DNA of 64,000 nt from Galbibacter orientalis DSM 19592 (GCF_000260115.1 NZ_JH651379.1:1678501-1742500); one strand, 5' to 3'. Shown: positions 8,366 to 16,784, counted from the first letter of the stretch. The notes: generated by a model from the letters alone, not told the origin. A program made the numbers and translations.

Positions 8366-9592
8366 GTGAACTTACTTTTATCTTCCAATCAGCATAACAT
8401 ACATCAACATATAACCATAACAGGTTCTAAAAGTGAAAGTAATAGAGCATTGCTTTTACAGGCTTTATATCCAACTATTAGTATTGAGAATTTATCAAAT
8501 TCTGATGATTCTCAAGTAATGCAAAAAGGACTTCAGGTGCATAACGGAACGGTAGATATTCATCATGCGGGTACTGCTATGCGTTTTTTAACTGCTTTTT
8601 TTGCAACCCAAGAAGGAAGAGATGTAGTTTTAACAGGGTCTCAACGAATGACCGAACGCCCTATAAAGATTTTGGTAGACGCACTTGGTCAATTAGGAGC
8701 CGATATTACTTATGAAAAAAATGAGGGGTATCCGCCATTAAAAATTAAAGGAAAAAAAATTACAAAGCATCAGGTTTCATTGGCTGCCAATGTAAGTAGT
8801 CAGTATATTTCTGCTTTGTTATTAGTAGCACCAACTTTAGAAAACGGATTGGAGCTTACTTTAGAGGGTAAAATTACTTCTGTTCCATACATTAAAATGA
8901 CCTTGGCTTTGCTTGAAGAAATTGGGGTTTCAACCAGTTTTAATGGCAATGTTATCTCTGTTAATCCACTTGCTAAAATATCAGAAAAAACATTGGTGGT
9001 AGAATCCGATTGGAGTTCGGCTTCTTACTTTTATAGTATTGCTTCATTGGTAGAAGTAGGTTCGGAAATTTCTATTGCGAGTTATAAGGCTACAAGTTTG
9101 CAAGGTGATAGTGTCTTACAAGAAATTTATAAGCAATTTGGTGTAGAAACTTCTTTTAATAAAAATGTTGTTAAACTTAAAAAAGTAAAAGAAATTCCGC
9201 AGGAAACAGTTATAAATATAGATTTGGCAAATGCTCCAGATATTGCACAGACAATAGCGGTAAGTTGTTTTGGATTAGGATTAAAATGTGAGCTTTCTGG
9301 ACTTCATACCTTAAAAATTAAAGAAACAGATAGATTGGAAGCCTTAAAAACAGAATTAACCAAACTAGGAGCAAACATTTCTGTAACCAATAAAGAACTG
9401 TTTTTGGAACCATCAGAAATTATAAAAGAAAAAATAGCCATAGATACTTATAATGATCATAGAATGGCAATGGCATTTGCGCCATTAGCATTAAGAGTTC
9501 CAATTGTAATTAACGATGCCGAAGTGGTTTCTAAATCATATCCAGATTTTTGGAAAGACATGGAATCTCTTAAAATTAAGGTTCAAGGTTAA
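8366..9592 (+). CDS. aroA: 3-phosphoshikimate 1-carboxyvinyltransferase (EPSP synthase)
   Basis: A 408-residue EPSP synthase transferring the enolpyruvyl group of PEP to shikimate 3-phosphate. Visible signatures: TGSKSESNRALLL near the N-terminus, HAGTAMRFLTAF, TGSQRMTERPI, KETDRLEAL and YNDHRMAMA near the C-terminus. GTG at 8366 is the start; no better ATG precedes the conserved N-terminal strand. It complements the aromatic genes at the start of the window. A MITE-like repeat follows 16 nt after the stop. Confidence 0.93.
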   Translation: MNLLLSSNQHNIHQHITITGSKSESNRALLLQALYPTISIENLSNSDDSQVMQKGLQVHNGTVDIHHAGTAMRFLTAFFATQEGRDVVLTGSQRMTERPIKILVDALGQLGADITYEKNEGYPPLKIKGKKITKHQVSLAANVSSQYISALLLVAPTLENGLELTLEGKITSVPYIKMTLALLEEIGVSTSFNGNVISVNPLAKISEKTLVVESDWSSASYFYSIASLVEVGSEISIASYKATSLQGDSVLQEIYKQFGVETSFNKNVVKLKKVKEIPQETVINIDLANAPDIAQTIAVSCFGLGLKCELSGLHTLKIKETDRLEALKTELTKLGANISVTNKELFLEPSEIIKEKIAIDTYNDHRMAMAFAPLALRVPIVINDAEVVSKSYPDFWKDMESLKIKVQG

Positions 9593-9607
9593 AAATCTAT
9601 AAAAAAC

Positions 9608-9826
9608 TATTAGTGTCCGAGTAAAAATGTAATTCCGCTTCACTATAAGAACAAAGAACAGATATTAACTATCGTAAAATAAGTAGTCTAAAAGAAATAA
9701 TATTGCTAAATCCTCTTTATATTCATTTTTATTAATACAAGAGAGCTATTTTGAAAACCTCATTTTAACCGTGATATAAGTGGAGTCCAATAAATTTTGT
9801 TAACTTTTATCGGATAATAATAATAA
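9608..9826. mobile_element. MITE-like element, copy 1
   Basis: A non-coding element of about 215 bp with inverted ends: TGTCCGAGTAAAAA on the left and TTTTATCGGA on the right (reverse complement TCCGATAAAA). Internal landmarks shared with the copies at 23744-23966 and 50277-50489 are CCGCTTC(A/G)CT near one end, GAGCTATTTT-like text in the middle and GATATAAGTGGAGTCCAATAAATT near the other end. It carries no open frame, so it would need a transposase supplied in trans. Confidence 0.7.
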
Positions 9827-9892
9827 AAAAGAGTCTTTTTTTAGTTTTTGATGAGCTAATTCCTTGAAAACAAGAAATAATTGTCGATTTAC

Positions 9893-9924
9893 TTGACAAC
9901 CCCTATCTCCATATTGTATATTTG
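9893..9924 (+). promoter_or_regulatory. Bacteroidota-type promoter
   Basis: TTGA at 9893-9896 and TATATTTG at 9917-9924 fit the flavobacterial -33 TTG / -7 TAnnTTTG promoter. The expected transcript would start near 9930, about 185 nt before queA, at the beginning of a series of hairpins. Confidence 0.55.
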
Positions 9925-9928
9925 CAGC

Positions 9929-10075
9929 TCGCAAAAATGCGATGGTTGGAATTTAGTATTTAAAAAATAAGAATTCCTTATAATTCATAACAGATTTGAA
10001 TCTAAAAGAATACGTTTAAATTAATTGCCGATTTTTCTATAATCAATGTAGGTGTAGGATATCGGTTTTTTATTT
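9929..10075 (+). ncRNA. Candidate small RNA or structured queA leader
   Basis: Downstream of the promoter the sequence holds a perfect hairpin TCGCA-aaaa-TGCGA (9929-9942) and a composite hairpin with GGAATT (9948-9953) pairing with AATTCC (9972-9977) and TATTT pairing with AAATA inside it. A final CCGAT...ATCGG pair is followed by a run of six T. There is no open frame. This could be a free small RNA ending at the T run or a long 5' leader of queA. It does not match a riboswitch class I recognise. Confidence 0.35.
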
Positions 10076-10115
10076 GTGCTCTTTAGACTTCTGAAAAAAA
10101 GATAAATATTTACAG

Positions 10116-11165
10116 ATGAAATTATCACATTTTAATTTTGAACTTCCTAAAGAATTATTAGCAGAATATCCTTCGGAGCACAGAGATGAATCTCGTTTAA
10201 TGGTGCTTCATAGAAAAGAGCAAAAAATTGAACACAAAATGTTTAAGGATTTGATCGATTATTTTGATGAAGGAGATGTAATGGTACTTAATAATACCAA
10301 AGTTTTCCCTGCTAGATTATTTGGGAACAAAGAAAAAACAGGAGCTCGTATTGAAGTTTTTCTCTTAAGAGAATTGAATGAAGAGCAACGTCTTTGGGAT
10401 GTTTTAGTGGATCCTGCTAGAAAAATTAGAATTGGGAACAAACTTTATTTTGGAGATGATGAGAGTTTAGTTGCTGAGGTTATAGATAATACAACATCTA
10501 GAGGAAGAACGCTTCGTTTTTTATATGATGGATCTTATGAAGAGTTCAGAAAAAAATTAAACGATTTAGGAGAAACTCCACTTCCAAAGTACATCAAAAG
10601 AGAAGTTGAAGAAACAGACGAGGAGCGTTACCAAACTATTTATGCAAAAACAGAAGGGGCTGTTGCAGCGCCAACTGCGGGACTTCACTTTTCTAAACAT
10701 TTATTAAAGCGTTTAGAAATTAAAGGAATTGATTTTGCTGAACTTACTTTGCATGTTGGTTTAGGAACTTTTAACCCAGTGGAGGTTGAGGATCTTTCTA
10801 AGCATAAAATGGATAGCGAAGAACTATTTATTAATGATAAAGCAGTAGAAATTGTAAATAGTGCTAAAAAGAACAAACGTAAAGTGTGTGCTATTGGTAC
10901 CACTGCAATGCGTGGATTGGAAAGTTCGGTTTCTTCAGACCTTAAATTAAATCCATATGAAGGATGGACTAATAAATTTATCTTCCCTCCATACGATTTT
11001 AGTATTGCAAACTGTATGGTAACAAACTTCCATACACCAAAGTCTACTTTATTAATGATGATTTCTGCTTTTGCAGGTCATGATTTTGTAATGAAAGCAT
11101 ATAAAGAAGCCATCAAAGAAGGATATAAATTCTATTCTTACGGAGATGCTATGCTTATTTTATAA
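10116..11165 (+). CDS. queA: S-adenosylmethionine:tRNA ribosyltransferase-isomerase
   Basis: A 349-residue QueA that builds epoxyqueuosine on tRNA by transferring and isomerising the ribosyl part of SAM onto preQ1 at position 34. Conserved blocks are present: [20 protein letters not shown] at the start, [33 protein letters not shown] and [18 protein letters not shown]. Full length. The ATG at 10116 follows a long leader. A strong hairpin terminator lies just downstream, so the gene appears monocistronic. Confidence 0.95.
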   Translation: MKLSHFNFELPKELLAEYPSEHRDESRLMVLHRKEQKIEHKMFKDLIDYFDEGDVMVLNNTKVFPARLFGNKEKTGARIEVFLLRELNEEQRLWDVLVDPARKIRIGNKLYFGDDESLVAEVIDNTTSRGRTLRFLYDGSYEEFRKKLNDLGETPLPKYIKREVEETDEERYQTIYAKTEGAVAAPTAGLHFSKHLLKRLEIKGIDFAELTLHVGLGTFNPVEVEDLSKHKMDSEELFINDKAVEIVNSAKKNKRKVCAIGTTAMRGLESSVSSDLKLNPYEGWTNKFIFPPYDFSIANCMVTNFHTPKSTLLMMISAFAGHDFVMKAYKEAIKEGYKFYSYGDAMLIL

Positions 11166-11181
11166 TTAAAGATTAGTATCT

Positions 11182-11217
11182 AAAAAAGTCCTGTTTTTTA
11201 TTGAGCAGGACTTTTTT
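11182..11217 (+). terminator. Rho-independent terminator after queA
   Basis: AAAAAAGTCCTG (11182-11193) pairs with CAGGACTTTTTT (11206-11217) around a 12-nt loop; the 3' arm ends in a T run. It lies 17 nt after the queA stop. Confidence 0.85.
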
Positions 11218-11227
11218 GCGTTTTTAA

Positions 11228-11350
11228 TTTCTCATTGAGGGTTTTATTTCCCAGAGCCTGTTCTGAGTATATCGAAGTGTTCTATGTCGAAATGGATTAT
11301 ATTATTTTTCCTTTTGAATACCTCATAGGCTTGCCTCGAGGTAGTTGATT
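11228..11350. repeat. Intergenic repeat of about 120 bp, copy 1
   Basis: From CTCATTGAGGGTT through CCTGTTCTGAGTAT, TCGAAGTGTTCTA, GTCGAAA and TTTTGAATACCT to GAGGTAGTTGATT this spacer matches 42271-42391 over its whole length with scattered differences. It includes a variant of the CCTGTCCTGAGC..GTCGAAGG type of dispersed sequence that recurs in bacterial intergenic regions. It is non-coding. A related hairpin follows ftsZ. Confidence 0.65.
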
Positions 11351-11455
11351 GGGACACTTTATTAACGCTATTCAGCTTCTTTTCTAGAAGTAGCTACTTT
11401 GATTGTTATAAAACCTTCTATGAGGGTTTATTAGTGATAAATTATAATCAAAACG

Positions 11456-11463
11456 TATCTTTG
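11456..11463 (+). promoter_or_regulatory. -7 element TATCTTTG of rlmN
   Basis: TATCTTTG ends 5 nt before the ATG of rlmN at 11469. With the usual spacing the transcript would begin at or next to the start codon, so the mRNA is probably leaderless. Confidence 0.5.
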
Positions 11464-11468
11464 CACCT

Positions 11469-12509
11469 ATGCAAGCAGCAAAAAAAGACATACGCGCACT
11501 AACAAAAGAGCAACTTAGAGATTTTTTCGTTTCTCAAGGAGATAAAGCTTTTCGTGGTAATCAGGTTTATGAGTGGTTATGGGGAAAAGCAGCATACTCT
11601 TTTGAGGCCATGACAAATATTTCTATGGAAACTAGAAAGATGTTAGAAGATAATTTTGTTATTAACCATATCAAAGTGGATCAAATGCAGCGCAGTAATG
11701 ATGGTACTATAAAAAATGCAGTGCGTCTTCATGATGATTTAATTGTAGAATCGGTTTTAATTCCTACAGCTTCTAGAACTACAGCTTGCGTTTCTAGTCA
11801 GGTTGGATGTAGTTTAGACTGTAAATTTTGTGCTACTGCTAAGTTAAAACGGATGCGAAATCTAAATCCTGATGAAATTTATGATCAAGTAGTAGCAATT
11901 GATAATGAAAGTAGGTTGTATTTTGATAAACCACTTTCTAATATTGTTTTTATGGGAATGGGAGAACCGCTCATGAATTACAATAATGTATTAGCTGCTA
12001 TTGAAAAAATAACTTCCCCAGAGGGTTTAGGAATGTCTCCACGGAGAATTACAGTATCTACTTCTGGAGTGCCAAAAATGATTAAAAAAATGGCAGATAC
12101 CGAAGTGAAGTTTAAATTGGCAGTGTCATTACATTCTGCAATAGATGAGGTTAGAACTTCAATAATGCCGTTTAATGCAACTTTTCCGTTAGCCGATTTA
12201 AGAGAGGCATTACAATATTGGTACGATAAAACTAAAAGTAGAATTACCTATGAATATGTAGTTTGGAGAGGAATAAACGACACCCGTAAGGATGCAGATG
12301 CCTTAGTTAAATTTTGCAAGTTTGCGCCTTCTAAAGTAAATATTATAGAGTACAATCCAATTGGAGATGAAGTTTTTAATCAGGCCGATACTAGTGCAAT
12401 AGAAATGTATCAGCAAATATTAGAACGGAACGGAATTACAGTCACCGTTAGACGCTCTCGAGGCAAGGATATTGATGCGGCATGCGGGCAACTAGCCAAT
12501 AAATCGTAA
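11469..12509 (+). CDS. rlmN: 23S rRNA (adenine(2503)-C(2))-methyltransferase
   Basis: A 346-residue radical-SAM methyltransferase that modifies A2503 of 23S rRNA and A37 of some tRNAs. The 4Fe-4S motif CSLDCKFC is seen around residue 117. GMGEPLMNYNNV and the C-terminal HTH-like and catalytic Cys regions (AACGQLA) are also intact. Length is typical. The ATG at 11469 sits immediately after a TATCTTTG -7 element. Confidence 0.95.
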   Translation: MQAAKKDIRALTKEQLRDFFVSQGDKAFRGNQVYEWLWGKAAYSFEAMTNISMETRKMLEDNFVINHIKVDQMQRSNDGTIKNAVRLHDDLIVESVLIPTASRTTACVSSQVGCSLDCKFCATAKLKRMRNLNPDEIYDQVVAIDNESRLYFDKPLSNIVFMGMGEPLMNYNNVLAAIEKITSPEGLGMSPRRITVSTSGVPKMIKKMADTEVKFKLAVSLHSAIDEVRTSIMPFNATFPLADLREALQYWYDKTKSRITYEYVVWRGINDTRKDADALVKFCKFAPSKVNIIEYNPIGDEVFNQADTSAIEMYQQILERNGITVTVRRSRGKDIDAACGQLANKS

Positions 12510-12559
12510 TTGATATAGTCTTTAAAAATTCTTAAATTGTAGGAACTAACTCTATAGTC

Positions 12560-12967
12560 ATGCAATTACAAATAGGAGAATTAAAAATTATTGACAATGC
12601 ACTTCATATAAATGACGGACAAAAACGCCAATATATATTTCTGAAAATAGTATTGTCTTTGGGATTAATAAACGGAACTCTTAATTTATACCATTATTTT
12701 AAAGGAGAAACACATTATAGTTTTTTACTTATTGTAATTGGGCTTATTTGTGCTTTTGCATTGATTTGGATTTTTCAATTCTCCAATAAAGAGATTATAG
12801 CTTTTGAAGAAATAAAAAAGGTAAAGCTTAAGAAGCTATTAAAACGAAAATCTTTTATTATTTATTTAAAATCTGGACGAAAAAGAGAAATTCTCCTTCC
12901 AAAATATAAAACAGACTCCCAAGAATTAATTTCTATATTTAGAGATAGAGGTTTTCTTCAAAAATAA
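12560..12967 (+). CDS. Small membrane protein with two TM helices
   Basis: A 135-residue protein not assignable by recognition. Two hydrophobic segments (about residues 28-47 and 53-73) are followed by a basic cytoplasmic tail with KKVKLKKLLKRKSFIIYLKSGRKREILLP, a pattern similar to bacterial PH-like YdbT/PH_2 membrane proteins; that resemblance is only suggestive. It sits 50 nt after rlmN and 39 nt before the polyprenyl synthase, so it may be co-transcribed with either. Confidence 0.6.
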   Translation: MQLQIGELKIIDNALHINDGQKRQYIFLKIVLSLGLINGTLNLYHYFKGETHYSFLLIVIGLICAFALIWIFQFSNKEIIAFEEIKKVKLKKLLKRKSFIIYLKSGRKREILLPKYKTDSQELISIFRDRGFLQK

Positions 12968-13006
12968 AGAGGAGGTTTTTATAACTTCATTATCTTTATG
13001 CTCTTT

Positions 13007-13984
13007 ATGAAGGTAGTAGAACAAATTAAAGAACCTATACGTGCCGAGATGGAACTTTTTGAAAAAAAGTTCCATGAATCGATGTCTTCCAAAGTAGCTT
13101 TACTTAATCGGATTACTTATTATATAGTAAATCGAAAAGGAAAGCAAATGCGACCAATGTTTGTTTTTTTGGTTGCCAAAATGGTTTCTGGAGGAAAAGT
13201 AAACGAGCGCACTTACCGTGGAGCAAGTGTTATTGAACTTATTCATACCGCTACTTTAGTGCATGATGATGTGGTGGACGATAGCAATCGGAGACGAGGT
13301 TTCTTTTCTATCAATGCCCTTTGGAAAAATAAAATTGCCGTTTTGGTGGGAGATTACCTGCTTTCAAAAGGTTTATTACTTTCTATAGATAATGAAGATT
13401 TTGATTTGCTTAAAATCATTTCAGTAGCAGTTCGAGAAATGAGCGAAGGGGAGTTACTTCAAATAGAAAAAGCCCGACGTTTAGATATTACAGAAGAGGT
13501 TTACTACGAGATTATCCGACAAAAAACAGCCACATTAATAGCAGCCTGTTGTAGTTTGGGGGCTTGTTCTGTAAAACCTCAATCCGAAGAAGTTGAGCAG
13601 ATGCGAAAATTTGGAGAGCTTATAGGAATGGCTTTTCAGATAAAAGACGATTTGTTTGATTATACAGATGGCCCTATTGGAAAACCTACTGGTATAGATA
13701 TAAAAGAGCAAAAAATGACCTTGCCTCTAATTTATAGCTTGAATAATGCTACTAAAGAGGATAAAAAATGGCTTATTAATTCTGTAAAGAAATATAATAA
13801 AGACAAAAAGCGTGTTCAAGAAGTTATTGCTTTTGTGAAAGAAAAAGGAGGTTTGCAATATGCTGAAGAGAAAATGATTTCTTTCCAAAAAGAAGCACTT
13901 TTACTACTGTCCAACTTTCCAGACTCCGTTTACAAAGATTCATTAGAGTTAATGGTGAATTATGTAATAGAAAGGAAAAAGTAG
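13007..13984 (+). CDS. Polyprenyl diphosphate synthase
   Basis: A trans-isoprenyl diphosphate synthase of about 325 residues that extends allylic diphosphates with IPP, probably for the quinone side chain. The first aspartate motif DDVVDD (with LVHDDVVDDSNRRRG) and the second DDLFDYTD are both present, with GKQMRPMF near the N-terminus and KPTGIDIKEQKMTLPL near the second motif. Two in-frame ATGs are possible (12998 and 13007). I chose 13007 because a TATCTTTA -7-like element overlaps the first. Chain length cannot be read with confidence. Confidence 0.88.
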   Translation: MKVVEQIKEPIRAEMELFEKKFHESMSSKVALLNRITYYIVNRKGKQMRPMFVFLVAKMVSGGKVNERTYRGASVIELIHTATLVHDDVVDDSNRRRGFFSINALWKNKIAVLVGDYLLSKGLLLSIDNEDFDLLKIISVAVREMSEGELLQIEKARRLDITEEVYYEIIRQKTATLIAACCSLGACSVKPQSEEVEQMRKFGELIGMAFQIKDDLFDYTDGPIGKPTGIDIKEQKMTLPLIYSLNNATKEDKKWLINSVKKYNKDKKRVQEVIAFVKEKGGLQYAEEKMISFQKEALLLLSNFPDSVYKDSLELMVNYVIERKK

Positions 13985-14157
13985 AATTACTTATTCTCTA
14001 AGTAAACTGTAGGGTGTTGAAATAGTATAAAAGAATATAATTATAATTGATAACCAATAGTATGTATTTTCTTATAACTTTTTAGCAAGGAGTTTTAAGG
14101 GAGAAAGATAAGTGCTATTGTGTTTATATATATGTTAGGTGTCATTAAAAGTAATCA

Positions 14158-15138
14158 TTGGGAAAAGACAAAAAAAAGGGAGAAAAAATACTAGCAGGCA
14201 TTAATAGAAACGTAAAAGCTATTCAATGGGATTGCCTAATTGAAGAATGTTCTGAAAAAGCTATAAATTCCCACATTCTTCAAAAAAATGGAGTTTTAAG
14301 TAATATTGAATCTAGTGGGCATATTTATGAAATAAAACCCATTGATGTTTTTAAATGGACTGGAAAGAATTTTGGCTCTATAACTGCTTTTAAAAAAATA
14401 GGATTGAATCAAGCACATTCATATCCAACTTTATGTAATCAACACGATACAGACATATTTCTTCCAATCGAAACTCATCCATTAGATTTTAATGAATATC
14501 AAATCAACTTGCTTTTTGCTTTTAGAACATTATTGTCTATGATTCGTAAAGAGCAAATCATAAAAGAAAGAGAAACTAGAACTATAAATTCTGCAATACT
14601 TAAATCTAATCCAAATACTGTAAGTGCTCTACAATATTCAAAACAAAATTTAATTGTAATTGAAGAACTATTAAAATCAAGAAATAAAGAGTTTTCTAAG
14701 TTTAAAGTTGACCTTGAAAGCGAAAACAAGAATTTTGACTTCATCTCTTTAAGTTACCCTCTCAAAGAAGCATATGCTAGTTCTATACATATCAGCCCAA
14801 ATAAATTAGAATCTATTTACACTAATATTTTCCCTTATGAAGGCAAATCTAAAATATTAATATTTTATCCTATTAACACTACTGACAAGTGGACTCTTGA
14901 ATATTTGGAGAGTTGGAAATCATTAAACGAAAACGAATTAGAAATGAGACTTTCAACTCATTTGATTATGCAATGTGAAAATTGGGGAATTTCTGAAAAG
15001 GTTTATGAAAATCTTTCTATTGAAAAACAAAAGGACTTGATTAAAATTTCTCAAAATAATTTATTCAATATGTACCCAAAACTTGACCTTAAATACCGAG
15101 TAGATTTCAATTTGTTTAATGAGGAAAACGCCACCTAA
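14158..15138 (+). CDS. Orphan protein with CxxxxC / CxxH zinc-binding motif
   Basis: A 326-residue protein of unknown function opening the accessory island. Residues C26 and C31 (WDCLIEEC), SHIL at 38-41, and C93/H96 (LCNQHDTDIF) look like a split zinc ribbon or HNH-like treble-clef N-terminus. The rest is a lysine- and asparagine-rich, mostly helical body. A TTG start at 14158 is used because a stop lies two codons upstream and no ATG is available near the conserved start. Codon use is more A+T-rich than in the flanking housekeeping genes. The stop codon is the TAA of ACCTAAC, at the edge of a structured spacer. Confidence 0.55.
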   Translation: MGKDKKKGEKILAGINRNVKAIQWDCLIEECSEKAINSHILQKNGVLSNIESSGHIYEIKPIDVFKWTGKNFGSITAFKKIGLNQAHSYPTLCNQHDTDIFLPIETHPLDFNEYQINLLFAFRTLLSMIRKEQIIKERETRTINSAILKSNPNTVSALQYSKQNLIVIEELLKSRNKEFSKFKVDLESENKNFDFISLSYPLKEAYASSIHISPNKLESIYTNIFPYEGKSKILIFYPINTTDKWTLEYLESWKSLNENELEMRLSTHLIMQCENWGISEKVYENLSIEKQKDLIKISQNNLFNMYPKLDLKYRVDFNLFNEENAT

Positions 15139-15335
15139 CACTATATATAGCAAATAAGGCGATTAGTGTTTAACCGAAAGGTATGTGCTTATTTGCAAAG
15201 TCGCCAAATCTTTTGATTTGGTATTAAAAAAGAAAAAATTAAAACAAAATGCAAAAGATATGGCTTGTGACTAAATCGAAAATAATCGCTTGTTTTTCGC
15301 CCAACTTGCCATGTATTTAACGTTGTACAACAGTT
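15139..15335. other. Structured non-coding spacer, possible cassette-like recombination site
   Basis: The spacer after the orphan gene is rich in inverted repeats: GCAAATAAG (15150-15158) pairs with CTTATTTGC (15188-15196), CCAAATC-TTTT-GATTTGG is a perfect hairpin (15204-15221), and it ends in AACGTTGTACAACAG with the palindrome GTTGTACAAC. It begins with ACCTAAC, which fits RYYYAAC and contains the upstream stop codon, as seen in integron cassettes. No integrase gene is visible, so this is only a suggestion. Confidence 0.3.
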
Positions 15336-15355
15336 TTAAAAAATTCACGTAAAAA

Positions 15356-15385
15356 TTGAATGATAGAATTAAATTTGTAACTTTG
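15356..15385 (+). promoter_or_regulatory. Promoter of the toxin-antitoxin operon
   Basis: TTG at 15356-15358 and TAACTTTG at 15378-15385 are separated by 19 nt, matching the Bacteroidota -33/-7 consensus. The antitoxin ATG is at 15391, so its mRNA would have almost no leader. Confidence 0.6.
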
Positions 15386-15390
15386 ATATT

Positions 15391-15624
15391 ATGGATTTAA
15401 GTTTAGAAAATAAAAAAATCGAGTTAATTCAATGGTTGTCAACATTAAACGATAAGTATTTGATTGATAAACTGATGGAATTAAGAGAAAAAGAAAAAAC
15501 TGATTGGTGGAACGAAATTTCAGCGGACGAAAGAGAATCTATTGAGAAAGGAATTCAAGATGCTGACAACGGAAAATTGACTTCTCACTCAACCGTGAAA
15601 GGGATTTATGAAAAGTGGTTATAA
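15391..15624 (+). CDS. Addiction-module antitoxin
   Basis: A 77-residue acidic protein resembling the antitoxins found before ParE/RelE toxins in Bacteroidota. A helical N-terminus is followed by WWNEISADERESIEKGIQDADNGKLTSHS and a C-terminal YEKWL that would wrap the toxin. It overlaps the downstream toxin start (15608) by 17 nt, the usual antitoxin-toxin coupling. It has its own good promoter. Its partner is frameshifted here, so it may now be an orphan antitoxin. Confidence 0.75.
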   Translation: MDLSLENKKIELIQWLSTLNDKYLIDKLMELREKEKTDWWNEISADERESIEKGIQDADNGKLTSHSTVKGIYEKWL

Positions 15625-15911
15625 AATACTGTGGACTGACCACGCAATATCTGAACTTAAAGAAACTATTGAATACCTTGAAACCAATTGGACTGAAAAA
15701 GAATTAAGAAAGTTTACTGCAAAATTAGATCACACAATCGAACTGATTTCAAAAATGCCTGAAATTTTTCTTGAATCAATCGAAATAAAAGAATATCCAA
15801 AAAGCTGTCGTTGAAAAGAACAACAATCTATACTATAGAATCAATAAAAATACAATTGAGATTGTTTCTTTATTTTCAAATAAAAAGAATCCAAATAAGA
15901 AAAAATTATAA
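15608..15911 (+). pseudogene. ParE/RelE-family toxin, frameshifted
   Basis: The first 67 codons encode a ParE-like toxin start (ILWTDHAISELKETIEYLETNW) but end early at TGA. In the +1 frame the sequence continues as KAVVEKNNNLYYRI followed by NTIEIVSLFSNKKNP, exactly the expected C-terminal half of this toxin family, to a TAA at 15909. Removing one A from the AAAAA run at 15799-15803 joins the two parts as EYPKAVVEKN. The break is either a real inactivating slippage event or a homopolymer sequencing error. Confidence 0.8.
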
Positions 15912-15955
15912 AACAGTTGCACAAGCCATTAATTTTATAAAAACAAGATAGATTT

Positions 15956-15975
15956 AAGCCCTTTTAAGGGCTTTT
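15956..15975 (+). terminator. Terminator after the toxin-antitoxin pair
   Basis: AAGCCCTT pairs with AAGGGCTT around a 2- to 4-nt loop and is followed by TTATTTTA. It lies 45 nt after the toxin reading frame ends. Confidence 0.7.
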
Positions 15976-16140
15976 ATTTTACAATCTAATTAAGTTGTAT
16001 GTTAAAATTAGGGAGCTTTAAACAGCATAGAATATGTTTTTGAAGGGCTTTTAAAAAAGAATACGAGACTTTATCTGACTTATTTCTCCACTATTAAATA
16101 GGTATGTTTGGTAAATTAGTATATTAGATTTGTATAACAA

Positions 16141-16212
16141 GAGCCGTATGATGGGAGACTATCACATACGGTTCTGTGAGAGGCTCGGGTGAAACTCCCC
16201 TTGTCTACTCGA
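16141..16212 (+). mobile_element. Group II intron 3' remnant (domains V and VI)
   Basis: Positions 16141-16174 have the 34-nt domain V pattern: GAGCCGTATG at the 5' side pairs with CATACGGTTC at the 3' side around GGGAGA. The following text (GAGAGGCTCGGGTGAAACTCCCC, split as GAGGCTCGGG and GAAACTCCCC) resembles domain VI, ending near CTACTCGAC. No reverse transcriptase or other ribozyme domains are found upstream, so only the 3' end of an intron survives. It abuts CCGTTGGCAAC, the start of the next orphan gene unit. Confidence 0.75.
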
Positions 16213-16247
16213 CTACAAACCGTTGGCAACAATGAAAAACTACTTTA

Positions 16248-16784
16248 ATGAAAATTTTAGATTTCTTAATTAAATATTGGTCTCAAACAACAGTTTTGAT
16301 TTTTGCTTTTGGTTATGTTTTAAGAACTATTTTTGAATTTTATATAAGAAAAGCCGAAATAAAATTTACTTTCATCCACAAAGAAAGAGCTGAAATAATT
16401 AAGGGAATTCATTTAGACATTATTAAACTTTCACGAGAATTAGAATTTTTAGCACTTGGACATACTCTTGCTGAACAAAATATGGGACCAACAATCGAGG
16501 AAGGAAGAAACGTGTTTGGAAAAGTCCTTGAGTTGAACAAAAAAATTAAAATAAAAATAGAAGAAAATGAAATATATTTTTCAGAAAAATTTATTTCTCT
16601 ATTTAATGAATTATTTACAAAAATTAGTGACAACATTATTCTGACAAGTCTAAATAAAAACTTAACAAAAGATTCTAATCAAAAATTTGAATTTAATAAC
16701 TCTGAATTATTCTTTAAATATTACAAAAAGGAATTTCCAAAATTGAAAAAGAAATTAGTAAAAGAATATCGGAGATATATATAA
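16248..16784 (+). CDS. Orphan membrane-anchored protein
   Basis: A 178-residue protein I do not recognise. One N-terminal hydrophobic helix (about residues 10-28, TTVLIFAFGYVLRTIF) is followed by a lysine- and glutamate-rich helical domain, probably cytoplasmic. Base composition is very A+T-rich like the rest of the island. The ATG at 16248 is favoured because the TM helix begins soon after. CCGTTGGCAAC lies just upstream and CAGTTGTCAACA just downstream, suggesting the unit was acquired as a block. Confidence 0.5.
   Translation: MKILDFLIKYWSQTTVLIFAFGYVLRTIFEFYIRKAEIKFTFIHKERAEIIKGIHLDIIKLSRELEFLALGHTLAEQNMGPTIEEGRNVFGKVLELNKKIKIKIEENEIYFSEKFISLFNELFTKISDNIILTSLNKNLTKDSNQKFEFNNSELFFKYYKKEFPKLKKKLVKEYRRYI

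Noticed and set aside
8059-8388. 109-codon minus-strand frame
   Set aside because: Antisense to the MazG-like gene and the start of aroA; no homology and Ser-rich composition.
9929-10115. preQ1 riboswitch before queA
   Set aside because: The leader lacks the small H-type pseudoknot pattern of preQ1-I and the helices of preQ1-II; kept only as an unassigned structured RNA.
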